Positions 15,497-23,688 of a stretch of DNA of 64,000 bases are shown piece after piece. The notes beneath the pieces are model-generated. The model searched no databases and was not told the origin of the DNA. It was given only the letters and a program-made list of their open reading frames with translations. Position 1 is the first letter of the stretch; each line of letters begins with the position of its first letter. The DNA comes from Tepidanaerobacter acetatoxydans_A (GTDB lineage: Bacteria; Bacillota; Thermosediminibacteria; Thermosediminibacterales; Tepidanaerobacteraceae). The stretch spans positions 117,126-181,125 of the forward strand of contig JALHJR010000001.1 of NCBI GenBank assembly GCA_022840405.1, read 5' to 3'. A program made the position numbers and the translations under genes.

Positions 15497-16392
15497 AATC
15501 TATACTTATTGGTTCTGTTGGTTCAAGTAAAATCGCATTAGAAACTATGATAGAATTGGGTTTTCCGGTAGATATGGTATTTTCTCTTGGTGAGGAGTAC
15601 TCAAAAAATGTTTCGGGATACGAGCCTATACATAAAATAGCAAAACAACATGGTCTAGCATATATGACATTTAAAAAGATAAATGATGAAAATTGCACTT
15701 CCGTTATTAGGCAAATTCAGCCTGATTATATATTCGTTATAGGACTTTCTCAGTTGGTAGGGGACGAAATAATACAGTCCGCTAAGAAGGGTGTAGTAGG
15801 ATTTCATCCGACACCACTTCCAAAATTCAGAGGCAGAGCTGCAATTCCGTGGCAAATTTTATTAGGGGTAAGGAAGTCTAAATCATCTTTATTTTTTATT
15901 GATGGAGGCACAGATTCCGGTCCAATAATTGGTCAAATGGAGTATCTCATAGAAGAGAATGATTATGCCGGTGATGTAGGTAGGAAATGTGAATTAGCAT
16001 TACAAGAACTTTTAAGAGTATCCTTACCTAAGTTCTTAGACAATAGCATAGAAGCGACGCCTCAAGATGAGAGTCAAGCCACATATTTATTAAAGAGAAC
16101 TCCGGAAGATGGCTACATAAATTGGCAAGATTCTGCTGAAAATATTCAGCGCTTAATTCGTGCTACATCACATCCGTATCCAGGAGCTTATTCAATGTAT
16201 GAAGGCAAAGCGAAAGTAATTTTTTGGAAGGCTGATGCATTAGAAAACAATAAATATATTGGCATTCCGGGCCAAATTGCTGAAATTAATGAAAACTATA
16301 TAGATATTGTATGCATAGACGGTCTGCTTCGAGTATATGAATATTCGTCAGAAGTTCAAGCACGTTTTGTAGCAGGGCATAAGTTTAAATAA
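15493..16392 (+). CDS. Formyltransferase-family protein, probably sugar N-formyltransferase
   Basis: A 299-residue protein of the methionyl-tRNA formyltransferase superfamily, using 10-formyl-tetrahydrofolate. The catalytic loop reads GFHPTPLPKFRGRAAIPW near 102-119, with the His present but Gly where the classical Asn of INxHxSLLP stands. The catalytic Asp is in GGTDSGPII near 138-146. The C-terminal domain has DGYINW and HPYPGAYSMY. The HPT-LPK-RGRA-IPW form marks the surface-polysaccharide branch rather than true Fmt. With the adjacent PIG-L deacetylase and the LegC aminotransferase, the likely acceptor is an amino sugar nucleotide; this is inference. Confidence 0.8.
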   Translation: MKSILIGSVGSSKIALETMIELGFPVDMVFSLGEEYSKNVSGYEPIHKIAKQHGLAYMTFKKINDENCTSVIRQIQPDYIFVIGLSQLVGDEIIQSAKKGVVGFHPTPLPKFRGRAAIPWQILLGVRKSKSSLFFIDGGTDSGPIIGQMEYLIEENDYAGDVGRKCELALQELLRVSLPKFLDNSIEATPQDESQATYLLKRTPEDGYINWQDSAENIQRLIRATSHPYPGAYSMYEGKAKVIFWKADALENNKYIGIPGQIAEINENYIDIVCIDGLLRVYEYSSEVQARFVAGHKFK

Positions 16393-16405
16393 GGTGGTTT
16401 AAGAG

Positions 16406-17056
16406 ATGCGAATAATAGTTTTTGCTCCACATAATGATGACGAAGTTCTAGGAGTAGGAGGAACAATTGCGAAATACTCAGCATTAGGGCATGATGTCTT
16501 TGTATGTGAAGTAACAAAGGGAGATTCACAAGAAGTTGTTAACATGATACGTTCTGAAGCACTAGAGGCTCATGAAATACTAGGTGTAAAAGAGACGATT
16601 TTCTTAGATTTTCCAGTAGTGCAACTTAGAGAAACTCCTTTAAAAGATATTAATTCAGAACTTTTAAAAGTTGTTAACTATGTGAAACCACATGTAGCTT
16701 TCATACCGCATAAAGGAGATATACATATAGACCATGCTGTAGTTTCAAATAGTGCAATGGTTGCATTGAGGCCAATTAACAACGTAAATACAAATGCGAT
16801 TTATGCATATGAAACTCTTTCTGAAACCGAGTGGAATATTCCTACTGTTGATAATGCCTTCATCCCAAACGTATGGAGTAATATTACAGACTTTATAGAG
16901 AAGAAAAAACAAGCAATGAGTTGTTACAAGTCCCAGATAAAAGAAGCACCTCATCCACGCTCAATTGAAATAATAGAAGCATTGGCAAAATTAAGAGGAT
17001 CAACAGTTGGAGTGGCATATGCAGAAAGTTTTATGTTAGTGAGGGAGATATTATAA
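16406..17056 (+). CDS. PIG-L/LmbE family deacetylase
   Basis: A 216-residue zinc deacetylase. The metal motif PHNDDE is at residues 8-13 and the third ligand is in DIHIDHAVV near 105-113. The family removes N-acetyl groups from GlcNAc-type sugars or lipids. It lies 13 bases after the formyltransferase. Together they could exchange acetyl for formyl on an amino sugar. There is no signal peptide, so it acts in the cytoplasm. Confidence 0.85.
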   Translation: MRIIVFAPHNDDEVLGVGGTIAKYSALGHDVFVCEVTKGDSQEVVNMIRSEALEAHEILGVKETIFLDFPVVQLRETPLKDINSELLKVVNYVKPHVAFIPHKGDIHIDHAVVSNSAMVALRPINNVNTNAIYAYETLSETEWNIPTVDNAFIPNVWSNITDFIEKKKQAMSCYKSQIKEAPHPRSIEIIEALAKLRGSTVGVAYAESFMLVREIL

Positions 17057-17157
17057 GAGCAAGTTCAGGCTTTAAGTAAGAAACTAATTATTGAAATAAG
17101 TGTTTTTGTTTTTTATAAATGTCAAATTCTATTGGTTATCATATTAGGGGGCTAACA

Positions 17158-18180
17158 ATGAAGAGCAGAGCTTACATTAAAGGTATAGCATCATACCTTC
17201 CACCACAAAAGCTAACAAACGATGAACTTATAAAAGACTATCCCGATTGGGATGTACAAAAAATTTATAATAAAACAGGTATATCAACTAGAGCAATTGC
17301 GGGAAAGAATGAATGTGCATCTGATTTAGCTGTTGCGGCAGCTGAAAAACTATTTGAAAAAGGCATATGTAAAAGAGAAGAGGTAGAATTTTTAATACTC
17401 TGCACGCAAAGTCCGGATTATTATCTGCCAACAACGGCTTGCATTGTGCAGGACAGCCTAAAGCTGCCAACTGCTTGCGGAGCTTTTGACATTAACTTAG
17501 GGTGTTCAGGATATGTATATGGGCTTTCAATTGTTAAAGGAATGATAGAATCAGGGATTGTTAATAATGTACTCCTAATTACTTCTGAAACATATTCCAA
17601 ATACTTACATCCTAGCGACAGGAGCGTAAGAACGATTTTTGGCGATGGAGCAGCAGCAACATTTATATCTTCAATCGAAAGCGAAGAAGAACTAATCGGG
17701 CCGTTTGTTTTCGGAACCGACGGCAGCGGTGCCAACCTGTTAATTGTACCGGCAGGCGGGCTTAGAATGCCCATATCACAAGAGACAAAAATAGAGCAAA
17801 CTTTTGATGATGAAGCAATAAGGTCACCGCAGAATCTTTTTATGGATGGTGCGGAGATATTTAACTTTACCTTAAAATCCGTGCCTTCTGCAGTAAAAGA
17901 ATTGCTCAAAAAAAGCAAGATGACAATCGATGATATCGATATGTATATATTTCACCAAGCTAATGCATTTATGCTAGAAACTCTGCGCAAAAAGATAAAA
18001 ATACCTAAAGAAAAATTTTGCATAAACAACGAACAGTATGGCAATACAGTTTCATCTACCATACCCATGGCCATTGAATTAGAGTTAGAAAAAAACAGCA
18101 TAAAAAAGGGCGATAAATTAATGTTGGTAGGCTTTGGAGTAGGACTTTCTTGGGCAGGTACAATAATAAAATATGTTTAA
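17158..18180 (+). CDS. 3-oxoacyl-ACP synthase III-like condensing enzyme (first copy)
   Basis: A 340-residue thiolase-fold enzyme. The Cys-His-Asn triad is intact: Cys in NLGCSGYVYG near 116, His in FHQAN near 266, Asn in YGNTVSS near 296. KAS III enzymes condense an acyl-CoA with malonyl-ACP. ATG at 17158 follows TTAGGGGG; an ATG at 17119 is in frame but has no ribosome site. It is followed in 24 bases by an acyl carrier protein and then a second KAS III. No FabD, FabF or FabZ lies nearby, so this is not the housekeeping fatty acid operon but a dedicated acyl-building set within a polysaccharide locus. Confidence 0.85.
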   Translation: MKSRAYIKGIASYLPPQKLTNDELIKDYPDWDVQKIYNKTGISTRAIAGKNECASDLAVAAAEKLFEKGICKREEVEFLILCTQSPDYYLPTTACIVQDSLKLPTACGAFDINLGCSGYVYGLSIVKGMIESGIVNNVLLITSETYSKYLHPSDRSVRTIFGDGAAATFISSIESEEELIGPFVFGTDGSGANLLIVPAGGLRMPISQETKIEQTFDDEAIRSPQNLFMDGAEIFNFTLKSVPSAVKELLKKSKMTIDDIDMYIFHQANAFMLETLRKKIKIPKEKFCINNEQYGNTVSSTIPMAIELELEKNSIKKGDKLMLVGFGVGLSWAGTIIKYV

Positions 18181-18204
18181 TTAAAATGAATTGGAGGAAT
18201 ATAA

Positions 18205-18435
18205 ATGGAATTTAAGGAATTTTTAGCGGAACTTGCAGATTTATTAGAGGTAGATGCAGAAGATTTAAATGATGATTACGAATTAGATAGCGAAAATTTT
18301 GATTCAGTCGCTGTAGTATCTACTATAGCTTTAATCGATGAATATTTTGATGTAACAGTTAACGGAAAGTCACTGTCACAGGCCAAAACAGTGGGAGAAG
18401 TAATGGATTTAATAAAAAAAGCAAAAGAGGATTAA
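18205..18435 (+). CDS. Dedicated acyl carrier protein
   Basis: A 76-residue acidic four-helix ACP. The phosphopantetheine Ser is residue 34 in ENFDSVAVV (DSV rather than the usual DSL). A GGAGG ribosome site is present. It lies between two KAS III genes with four bases to the second, so it very probably carries their product. An AcpS gene at 20956 could supply the pantetheine arm. Confidence 0.88.
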   Translation: MEFKEFLAELADLLEVDAEDLNDDYELDSENFDSVAVVSTIALIDEYFDVTVNGKSLSQAKTVGEVMDLIKKAKED

Positions 18436-18438
18436 GAC

Positions 18439-19497
18439 ATGATACAAACACTGGCATCGAATGTTAATATTAAGGGAATAGTCTGTGCCGTACCGAAAAA
18501 TATTGTTAAGAATGATGGTTTTGAAAAATATTTCCCCAAAGAAGATATAAATAAAATAACTGAAATGACAGGTGTTAGGGAAAGGCGTATCGCAAATAGC
18601 GATACTTGCACATCGGATTTATGTACTGCGGCTGCTGCAAAATTGATTGAAGAACTGGATTGGCCGGCAGATACAATAGACGGTATTATCTTTATTTCTC
18701 AGACGCCGGACTATAGGCTCCCTGCCACAAGCTGTGTTGTGCAAGATAAACTGGGACTATCTAGAGAATGCATGGCATTTGACGTAAATCTAGGATGTTC
18801 CGGCTATGTTTATGGATTATGGATGGCTGCCAATTTTATCGCAGCAGGAGCTTCAAAGCGGATTTTGCTCCTAGTAGGTGATACCATAAACAAAGCTGTT
18901 TCCCCTAATGATCGCTCAACATCTATGCTTTTTGGCGATGCTGCTTCGGCAACAGCTCTAGAGATGGACGAAACATCTTCAACTATAAGCTTTGTTTTAA
19001 AAACAGACGGTAAAGGTAGCAATAATTTAATTATTCCGGCAGGAGGGTATAGGAATCCGGTAACACAAGAAAATCTTGTAAGAAATGTTCAACCCGATGG
19101 AAGTATACGAAGCCTAAATGACCTATACATGGATGGCGGAGAAATTTTTAATTTTACAATAAAGAGAGTGCCGCCGCTGGTAAAAGAGCTGTTAAGTATA
19201 AACAACTTAGATGTTAAAGATATTGATTACTTTGTTTTTCATCAGGCAAATGAATTTATTTTAAAACATTTGGCAAAAAAATTAAAACTTAGTCAAGAAC
19301 AAACGCCTATCAGCATTGATAGATTTGGAAATACGAGCTCTGCTTCAATACCTCTGACAATAACAAGCGAACTGCAAGATGTGCTAAGCTCCAATAAGAA
19401 AAAGCTTGCAATGATAGGTTTTGGAGTAGGTTATTCGTGGGGAGGCGCCTTAATGGATGTGGGCCCTCTTGCGAGTTTACGATTATTGGAGGTGTAG
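18439..19497 (+). CDS. 3-oxoacyl-ACP synthase III-like condensing enzyme (second copy)
   Basis: A 352-residue paralogue of the first copy with an intact triad: Cys in NLGCSGYVYG near 120, His in FHQAN near 268, Asn in FGNTSSAS near 297. The C-terminus runs about 12 residues past the usual GVGYSWGGAL end (MDVGPLASLRLLEV). This tail overlaps the ribosome site of the next gene and may be read-out added by a lost stop. Two divergent KAS III enzymes with one ACP suggest either a heteromeric pair or two sequential condensations. Confidence 0.85.
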   Translation: MIQTLASNVNIKGIVCAVPKNIVKNDGFEKYFPKEDINKITEMTGVRERRIANSDTCTSDLCTAAAAKLIEELDWPADTIDGIIFISQTPDYRLPATSCVVQDKLGLSRECMAFDVNLGCSGYVYGLWMAANFIAAGASKRILLLVGDTINKAVSPNDRSTSMLFGDAASATALEMDETSSTISFVLKTDGKGSNNLIIPAGGYRNPVTQENLVRNVQPDGSIRSLNDLYMDGGEIFNFTIKRVPPLVKELLSINNLDVKDIDYFVFHQANEFILKHLAKKLKLSQEQTPISIDRFGNTSSASIPLTITSELQDVLSSNKKKLAMIGFGVGYSWGGALMDVGPLASLRLLEV

Positions 19498-19499
19498 CA

Positions 19500-20267
19500 A
19501 TGGCTTTTAACCCTATGTCCTTGGAAGGTAAAAGAATATTAGTAACCGGTGCTTCATCGGGAATAGGCAGAGAAACGGCGATTATTTTAAGCAAACTCGG
19601 AGCAGAAGTCGTGCTATTAGCCAGAAATAGAGAAAGACTTGAAGAAACTTGCAGAGAGCTTGAAGGAGAAGGCCACAGCATATATGAATATAACTTAGAA
19701 CAATTAGATGGCATACCGGAATTGTTAAAAACCGTTGCATTTGAGCAAGGGAGGCTTTCCGGGGTATTTCATGCTGCGGGAATAGAAGCAACAATTCCCA
19801 TAAACATAATTAAAGAGAAGAAAATTGAACCTGTTTTTAAAACTAGTGCGTTCGCAACTTTAATGATTGCCAAGGGCTTGAGCCATAAAGACGTTAAAGA
19901 AGAAACTTCAAGTTTGGTAGTTATGTCATCAGCAGCCGGAATAACAGGGAATAATGGAATATCGCTTTATTCTGCCAGTAAGGCTGCCGTTGACGGTGCT
20001 GTAAGAGCACTGGCTGTTGAGCTTGCCACTAAAAATATCAGGGTAAACTCAATAGCTGCTGGATTGGTCAAAACAAAAATGTACGAAGATCTGGTTAATC
20101 GTGCGCCTAGTGAAGCAATTAAAAGAAAAATGGAAAGATACCCGCTTGGATTTGGACTTCCGGAAGATGTGGCAATGGCAGCAGCGTTTTTATTATCAGA
20201 TGCTTCAAAGTGGATAACAGGAACTACTATGTTAGTTGATGGAGGATTTACTATTAGCAAAGAATAG
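19500..20267 (+). CDS. SDR-family 3-oxoacyl-ACP reductase-like protein
   Basis: A 255-residue short-chain dehydrogenase. Cofactor loop GASSGIGRE is near 18-26, catalytic Ser is in VVMSSAAG near 140-147, and the YxxxK pair is in YSASKAA near 157-163. The end TGTTMLVDGGFTISKE is typical. The likely job is reduction of the beta-keto group made by the KAS III enzymes to a hydroxyacyl-ACP. GGAGGTG precedes the ATG at 19500 by four bases, and the previous stop is two bases upstream. A sugar-nucleotide reductase is an alternative. Confidence 0.85.
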   Translation: MAFNPMSLEGKRILVTGASSGIGRETAIILSKLGAEVVLLARNRERLEETCRELEGEGHSIYEYNLEQLDGIPELLKTVAFEQGRLSGVFHAAGIEATIPINIIKEKKIEPVFKTSAFATLMIAKGLSHKDVKEETSSLVVMSSAAGITGNNGISLYSASKAAVDGAVRALAVELATKNIRVNSIAAGLVKTKMYEDLVNRAPSEAIKRKMERYPLGFGLPEDVAMAAAFLLSDASKWITGTTMLVDGGFTISKE

Positions 20268-20305
20268 AATGCATTTTACTAATTATTTTATAGTGGAGAA
20301 TCATT

Positions 20306-20938
20306 ATGAAGAAAATTTTGATTGTAGGTGCGGGTGGCTTTGGTCGAGAAGTCTATAACTGGATTAAAGATTCGCAGGAAAAGTATCCGGACTGGCAAGT
20401 TGTAGGATTTTTAGATGATAATTTGTCAGCGCTAAAGGAGTATAATTATGAAGTCGGTGTAGTATCAACGATATCGAAGTATCGGCCTCAAGACGATGAG
20501 TATCTGGTTATGGCCATAGGAACTCCACAAATTAAGAACGAGCTTGCTAATTTGCTCAGGGATAAAGGTGCAAAGTTTGAAACTTTTATCCACAGAACAA
20601 GTATTATAGGAAAAAATGTAGAGATTGGCCTAGGCAGTGTTTTGTGTCCAAATTCTATTATAACCTGCGATGCAAATATAGGGGAGTTTGTTACGATTAA
20701 TTGCGGATCAGGCACAGGCCACGACGCGTCAGTGGATGACTATTCAACTCTCAGCGGTCAGGTAGATATAACGGGTTTTGCAAAGGTAGGCAAAAGAGTG
20801 AGTATTGGCAGTAGTGCTTGCGTTTTACCAGGCGTTATTATAGGAGATGATTCGGTTATTGGTGCAGGTAGTGTAGTGGTTCGAAATGTACGGGAAGGTT
20901 CTACTGTTTTTGGGAATCCTGCGAAATACATAAAGTAA
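20306..20938 (+). CDS. NeuD/PglD-type sugar O- or N-acyltransferase
   Basis: A 210-residue protein with an N-terminal Rossmann-like part (ILIVGAGGFGREVYNWI) and a C-terminal left-handed beta-helix of hexapeptide repeats (IIGKNVEIGLGSVL, VGKRVSIGSSACV, IGDDSVIGAGSVV) ending in FGNPAKYIK. The family acylates amino sugars such as UDP-4-amino-4,6-dideoxy-HexNAc; a catalytic His candidate is in GTGHDASVDD. In this setting it may take its acyl group from the dedicated ACP rather than from acetyl-CoA; that is inference from gene order. Confidence 0.85.
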   Translation: MKKILIVGAGGFGREVYNWIKDSQEKYPDWQVVGFLDDNLSALKEYNYEVGVVSTISKYRPQDDEYLVMAIGTPQIKNELANLLRDKGAKFETFIHRTSIIGKNVEIGLGSVLCPNSIITCDANIGEFVTINCGSGTGHDASVDDYSTLSGQVDITGFAKVGKRVSIGSSACVLPGVIIGDDSVIGAGSVVVRNVREGSTVFGNPAKYIK

Positions 20939-20955
20939 ATCTTGGGTGAAAAAGT

Positions 20956-21342
20956 ATGCTAATCGGTGCCGATATCCTTGATCTTGAAAGAATAAAAATT
21001 ATAGAACGCAAAAAAAGTATTCTGTGCAGACTTTTTACCCCTTTAGAATTAGAATCAACAGTTAAACTCAATTATATGGAAAAAATAATTGCCTTAGGCA
21101 GTATGTTGGCAGCAAAAGAAGCAGCGGTAAAAGCTCTAGGGACAGGATTTACTGATACTATCGGTGTCCAAGATGTTCAAATAGTAATAAATGAAAATAG
21201 TGAAGGGAAAATAGAATTTTTAAATAAAGCCAAAAGTTTTGCAGATGAATTAGGTGTTACAGAAACACATCTAGCAATAGATACTGAAAACAAATTAGTT
21301 GTTGCTATAGTGGCTTTAGAAAGAGGATTTTTACATAGATAG
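20956..21342 (+). CDS. acpS: Holo-[acyl carrier protein] synthase
   Basis: A 128-residue phosphopantetheinyl transferase. GADILDLERI at residues 4-13 holds the magnesium-binding Asp, and MLAAKEAAVKALGTGF near 50-65 holds the catalytic Glu and Lys. The length is normal. It would activate the ACP encoded at 18205. Whether it is the only AcpS of the cell cannot be told here; its place as last gene of the cassette suggests a dedicated copy. Confidence 0.85.
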   Translation: MLIGADILDLERIKIIERKKSILCRLFTPLELESTVKLNYMEKIIALGSMLAAKEAAVKALGTGFTDTIGVQDVQIVINENSEGKIEFLNKAKSFADELGVTETHLAIDTENKLVVAIVALERGFLHR

Positions 21343-21421
21343 GCAAAAAAATCCATAACGAAGAACTTTATAAAGACAAAAAAAGCTCATTTTTCCCTGA
21401 GTATAGAAAATAAAATTAACG

Positions 21422-21450
21422 TTTACTAAAATGTGGATTTAATTTAGTAT
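21422..21450 (+). promoter_or_regulatory. Possible sigma-A promoter before the aminotransferase
   Basis: TTTACT, 17-base spacer, TAGTAT, 26 bases before the aminotransferase ATG. It lies in a 134-base gap without a terminator. Confidence 0.4.
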
Positions 21451-21476
21451 TAAAAAGCAGTTTGGAGATGTAAACC

Positions 21477-22643
21477 ATGGATCATAACCCAATCCCCCTA
21501 TCAGTTCCCAACCTTTCTTTAGACATAATGGAGAACATAAAAGAAACTATAGAAACAGGCTGGGTGTCGACGGGTGGTAGATTTATAACTGAATTTGAAG
21601 AAAAGACAGCAAAATATGTAGGTGTAAAAAGAGCGGTATCCTGTCAAAGCGGTACGGCAGGGCTTCATCTTGCACTGAAGGTGCTTGGTATAGAGCCGGA
21701 GGATGAGGTAATAGTCCCTACGGTTACATTTATAGCAGCGGTAAATCCGGTGAAATACATGGGTGCAGAACCTATATTTATGGATTGTGATGATACATTA
21801 GATATGGATATGAATAAGCTTGAAGAATTTCTGGAAAATGAATGTGATTACATAGACGGAAAGGTAATCAATAAAAAGAGCAAAAGACAGATAAAAGCAA
21901 TAGTAATAGTTCATGTATTCGGTAATCCTGCAGATATGGAAAAGCTTATGAGGATAAAGGAAAAATACAACTTAAAAGTTATAGAAGACTCTACAGAAGC
22001 CCTGGGCTCATATTATCTGGAAGGAAAATATAAAGGCAAGTACTGCGGTACTATCGGTGATATAGGCGTATATTCCTTTAATGCCAACAAGATAATAACA
22101 ACCGGCGGCGGTGGGATGGTAGTTTCGAATAATCAAGAATTACTTGACAAAGTAGCATATTTAGCAGTCCAAGCAAAAACAGACCCACTCTATTTTGTTC
22201 ACGACGAAATCGGATACAACTACCGTATGACCAATATACAGGCAGCCTTTGGAACGGACCAGATAGACAGATTAGAAAGCTTTATAGAAACAAAGATTAA
22301 AAACTACAACTTGTATAAAAAAGCCATAGAAAATATAGAAGGTTTAACGCTCCTTCCTTTTAGAGAAGATACCAGATCAAACCACTGGTTCTATTCTGTG
22401 ATAGTTGATAAAGACAAATACGGAATAGATAGAGATGAACTTCTCAGAAAACTAAACAATGATAATATCCAAACAAGACCTCTGTGGAGCCTAATACACA
22501 AACAAAAACCCTACCTCAATAACCAAAGCTATAAAATCGAAAAGGCAGAGTTTTATGAAAAGAACCTCATAAACCTACCCTGCAGCAGCAATTTGAGCAA
22601 GGAAGAAGTCGGGGTAGTGGTGGAGAAACTGGCGCAACATTAA
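21477..22643 (+). CDS. LegC-type DegT/DnrJ/EryC1 sugar aminotransferase
   Basis: A 388-residue PLP enzyme that aminates 4-keto-6-deoxy sugar nucleotides. The start IPLSVPNLSLDIMENIKET and the GWVSTGG segment are characteristic of the LegC group, which forms UDP-4-amino-4,6-dideoxy-GlcNAc. The PLP Lys is in FNANKIITTGGGG near 204, and EDSTEALGSYY carries the ring-stacking Asp region. The substrate could come from the dehydratases at 25495 or 42010. The product would be the natural acceptor for the NeuD-type acyltransferase or formyltransferase. The ribosome site is TTGGAGATG. Confidence 0.88.
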   Translation: MDHNPIPLSVPNLSLDIMENIKETIETGWVSTGGRFITEFEEKTAKYVGVKRAVSCQSGTAGLHLALKVLGIEPEDEVIVPTVTFIAAVNPVKYMGAEPIFMDCDDTLDMDMNKLEEFLENECDYIDGKVINKKSKRQIKAIVIVHVFGNPADMEKLMRIKEKYNLKVIEDSTEALGSYYLEGKYKGKYCGTIGDIGVYSFNANKIITTGGGGMVVSNNQELLDKVAYLAVQAKTDPLYFVHDEIGYNYRMTNIQAAFGTDQIDRLESFIETKIKNYNLYKKAIENIEGLTLLPFREDTRSNHWFYSVIVDKDKYGIDRDELLRKLNNDNIQTRPLWSLIHKQKPYLNNQSYKIEKAEFYEKNLINLPCSSNLSKEEVGVVVEKLAQH

Positions 22644-22771
22644 AAATCAGCCAGTTCTAAGAGATAAATTGTCATTGTTGTATAATATTTTCAATGTTAT
22701 ACTAAAAGTGCATACCTACTCTAATTAGATTGTGAAGAATATATTACTAGGATAGGGTGGATACTAATATA

Positions 22772-23155
22772 ATGGGTCTAGAACTACTAAAAGAAAAAGC
22801 TGAGGAAAATTTTAAAACAGCTGAATGGGCTGAGAAAAGAAAGTATTACGATGCTGCTGTTAGCCGATATTATTATTGCGCTTTTGAAAGAGTAATTTAC
22901 ATTTCTAAAAAGAATGGATTTTATAAGTCTTTAATTGGTGAAGAGTCTCATGTAAAAACAATAAGTTTTTTTGTAGAATCTATGAAAGGCAGTTTGATGC
23001 CGGAAGAAAAAGTTATATTACTTAATATGAAAAAATTAAGAAGGATAAGAAATGATTCTGATTATAGCGAAAGCAAACTCGAAGTTAATGGTTATATGTT
23101 AGGATTTAAATGCGACTTTGATAGAGTTATAAAGATAGTAGATAAGTTTTTGTAG
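22772..23155 (+). CDS. HEPN-domain protein
   Basis: A 127-residue all-helical protein with the HEPN pattern: AAVSRYYYCAFERVIYISK in helix 2 and RRIRNDSDYSE near 90-100. The usual RNase motif Rx4-6H is present only as RNDSDY, without the His, as in the RN-ADY branch; catalysis is therefore uncertain. HEPN proteins are commonly RNA-targeting toxins or defence effectors. It is the first gene of a compact three-gene set (14 bases, then one-base overlap) with an unknown protein and a SecB-like chaperone, in the middle of sugar genes. ATG at 22772 is preferred to a GTG at 22757. Confidence 0.75.
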   Translation: MGLELLKEKAEENFKTAEWAEKRKYYDAAVSRYYYCAFERVIYISKKNGFYKSLIGEESHVKTISFFVESMKGSLMPEEKVILLNMKKLRRIRNDSDYSESKLEVNGYMLGFKCDFDRVIKIVDKFL

Positions 23156-23169
23156 GAGGCTATTATGAT

Positions 23170-23688
23170 ATGAAAGAAATGGTAAAAAAGTTTATTAGTA
23201 AAATATTAGCTCATTATCCAGAGTTGTACATTGACTTTGAATATGATCCGGCGCTAGATGAGTATTATATTTGGCATAATAGTCCGGAATTAGAATTTAA
23301 GAATAAAGATTTTACGAAATTTGTAGGCGAAGTAGCTCAGGAAGTATTTTTTGATAACAACATTTACAACTTTTCGTTTGGATATGATTACCATAAAGCA
23401 AAGGAATTGGAAAACAAAACCAGGGAATATACGGTTAAAAACACTAAGATTGATAAAATAAAAATCAACTTTTTTAATGTGGAAAGTAAATTAAACTACA
23501 GTGATGATACAGCTAATAAGACAAATGCTAGTTTCTTACAAGAAATCATAGATATAGATATAGATATAGATATAAGTTTTGGTAGCACTAAGCAAACATC
23601 TTATAAACCTTATCTATTAGATATAACATCATCATGTACGACTTATGATAATATATTTAGTAGGGATGACATCAAGGAGGTTGCCTAA
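23170..23688 (+). CDS. Unknown protein with low-complexity C-terminal tail
   Basis: A 172-residue protein I do not recognise. The first 85 residues look folded (KKFISKILAHYPELYIDFEY, DEYYIWHNSPELEF, GEVAQEVFFDNNIYNFSFGYD). The remainder is Asn/Thr/Asp/Ser-rich with hydrophobic patches and contains IDIDIDIDIS from a hexamer repeat. It sits between the HEPN gene and the SecB-like gene and touches the latter (stop TAA shares a base with ATG). In toxin-antitoxin-chaperone systems the antitoxin has a disordered C-terminal extension bound by a SecB-like chaperone; this gene has the right position and shape for that role, but this is inference only. AGGAGG lies 10 bases upstream. Confidence 0.6.
   Translation: MKEMVKKFISKILAHYPELYIDFEYDPALDEYYIWHNSPELEFKNKDFTKFVGEVAQEVFFDNNIYNFSFGYDYHKAKELENKTREYTVKNTKIDKIKINFFNVESKLNYSDDTANKTNASFLQEIIDIDIDIDISFGSTKQTSYKPYLLDITSSCTTYDNIFSRDDIKEVA
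23548..23571 (+). repeat. Four tandem ATAGAT hexamers inside the unknown gene
   Basis: Units at 23548, 23554, 23560 and 23566 encode alternating Ile-Asp. In-frame slippage by six bases would change tail length without a frameshift. Confidence 0.85.

Noticed and set aside
15493..16392. Methionyl-tRNA formyltransferase (fmt)
   Set aside because: The active-site loop has the polysaccharide-locus form and no def or other translation gene is adjacent.
17158..19497. Housekeeping fatty acid synthesis operon
   Set aside because: FabD, FabF, FabZ, FabK and Acc genes are absent, and the set lies between sugar-modification genes.
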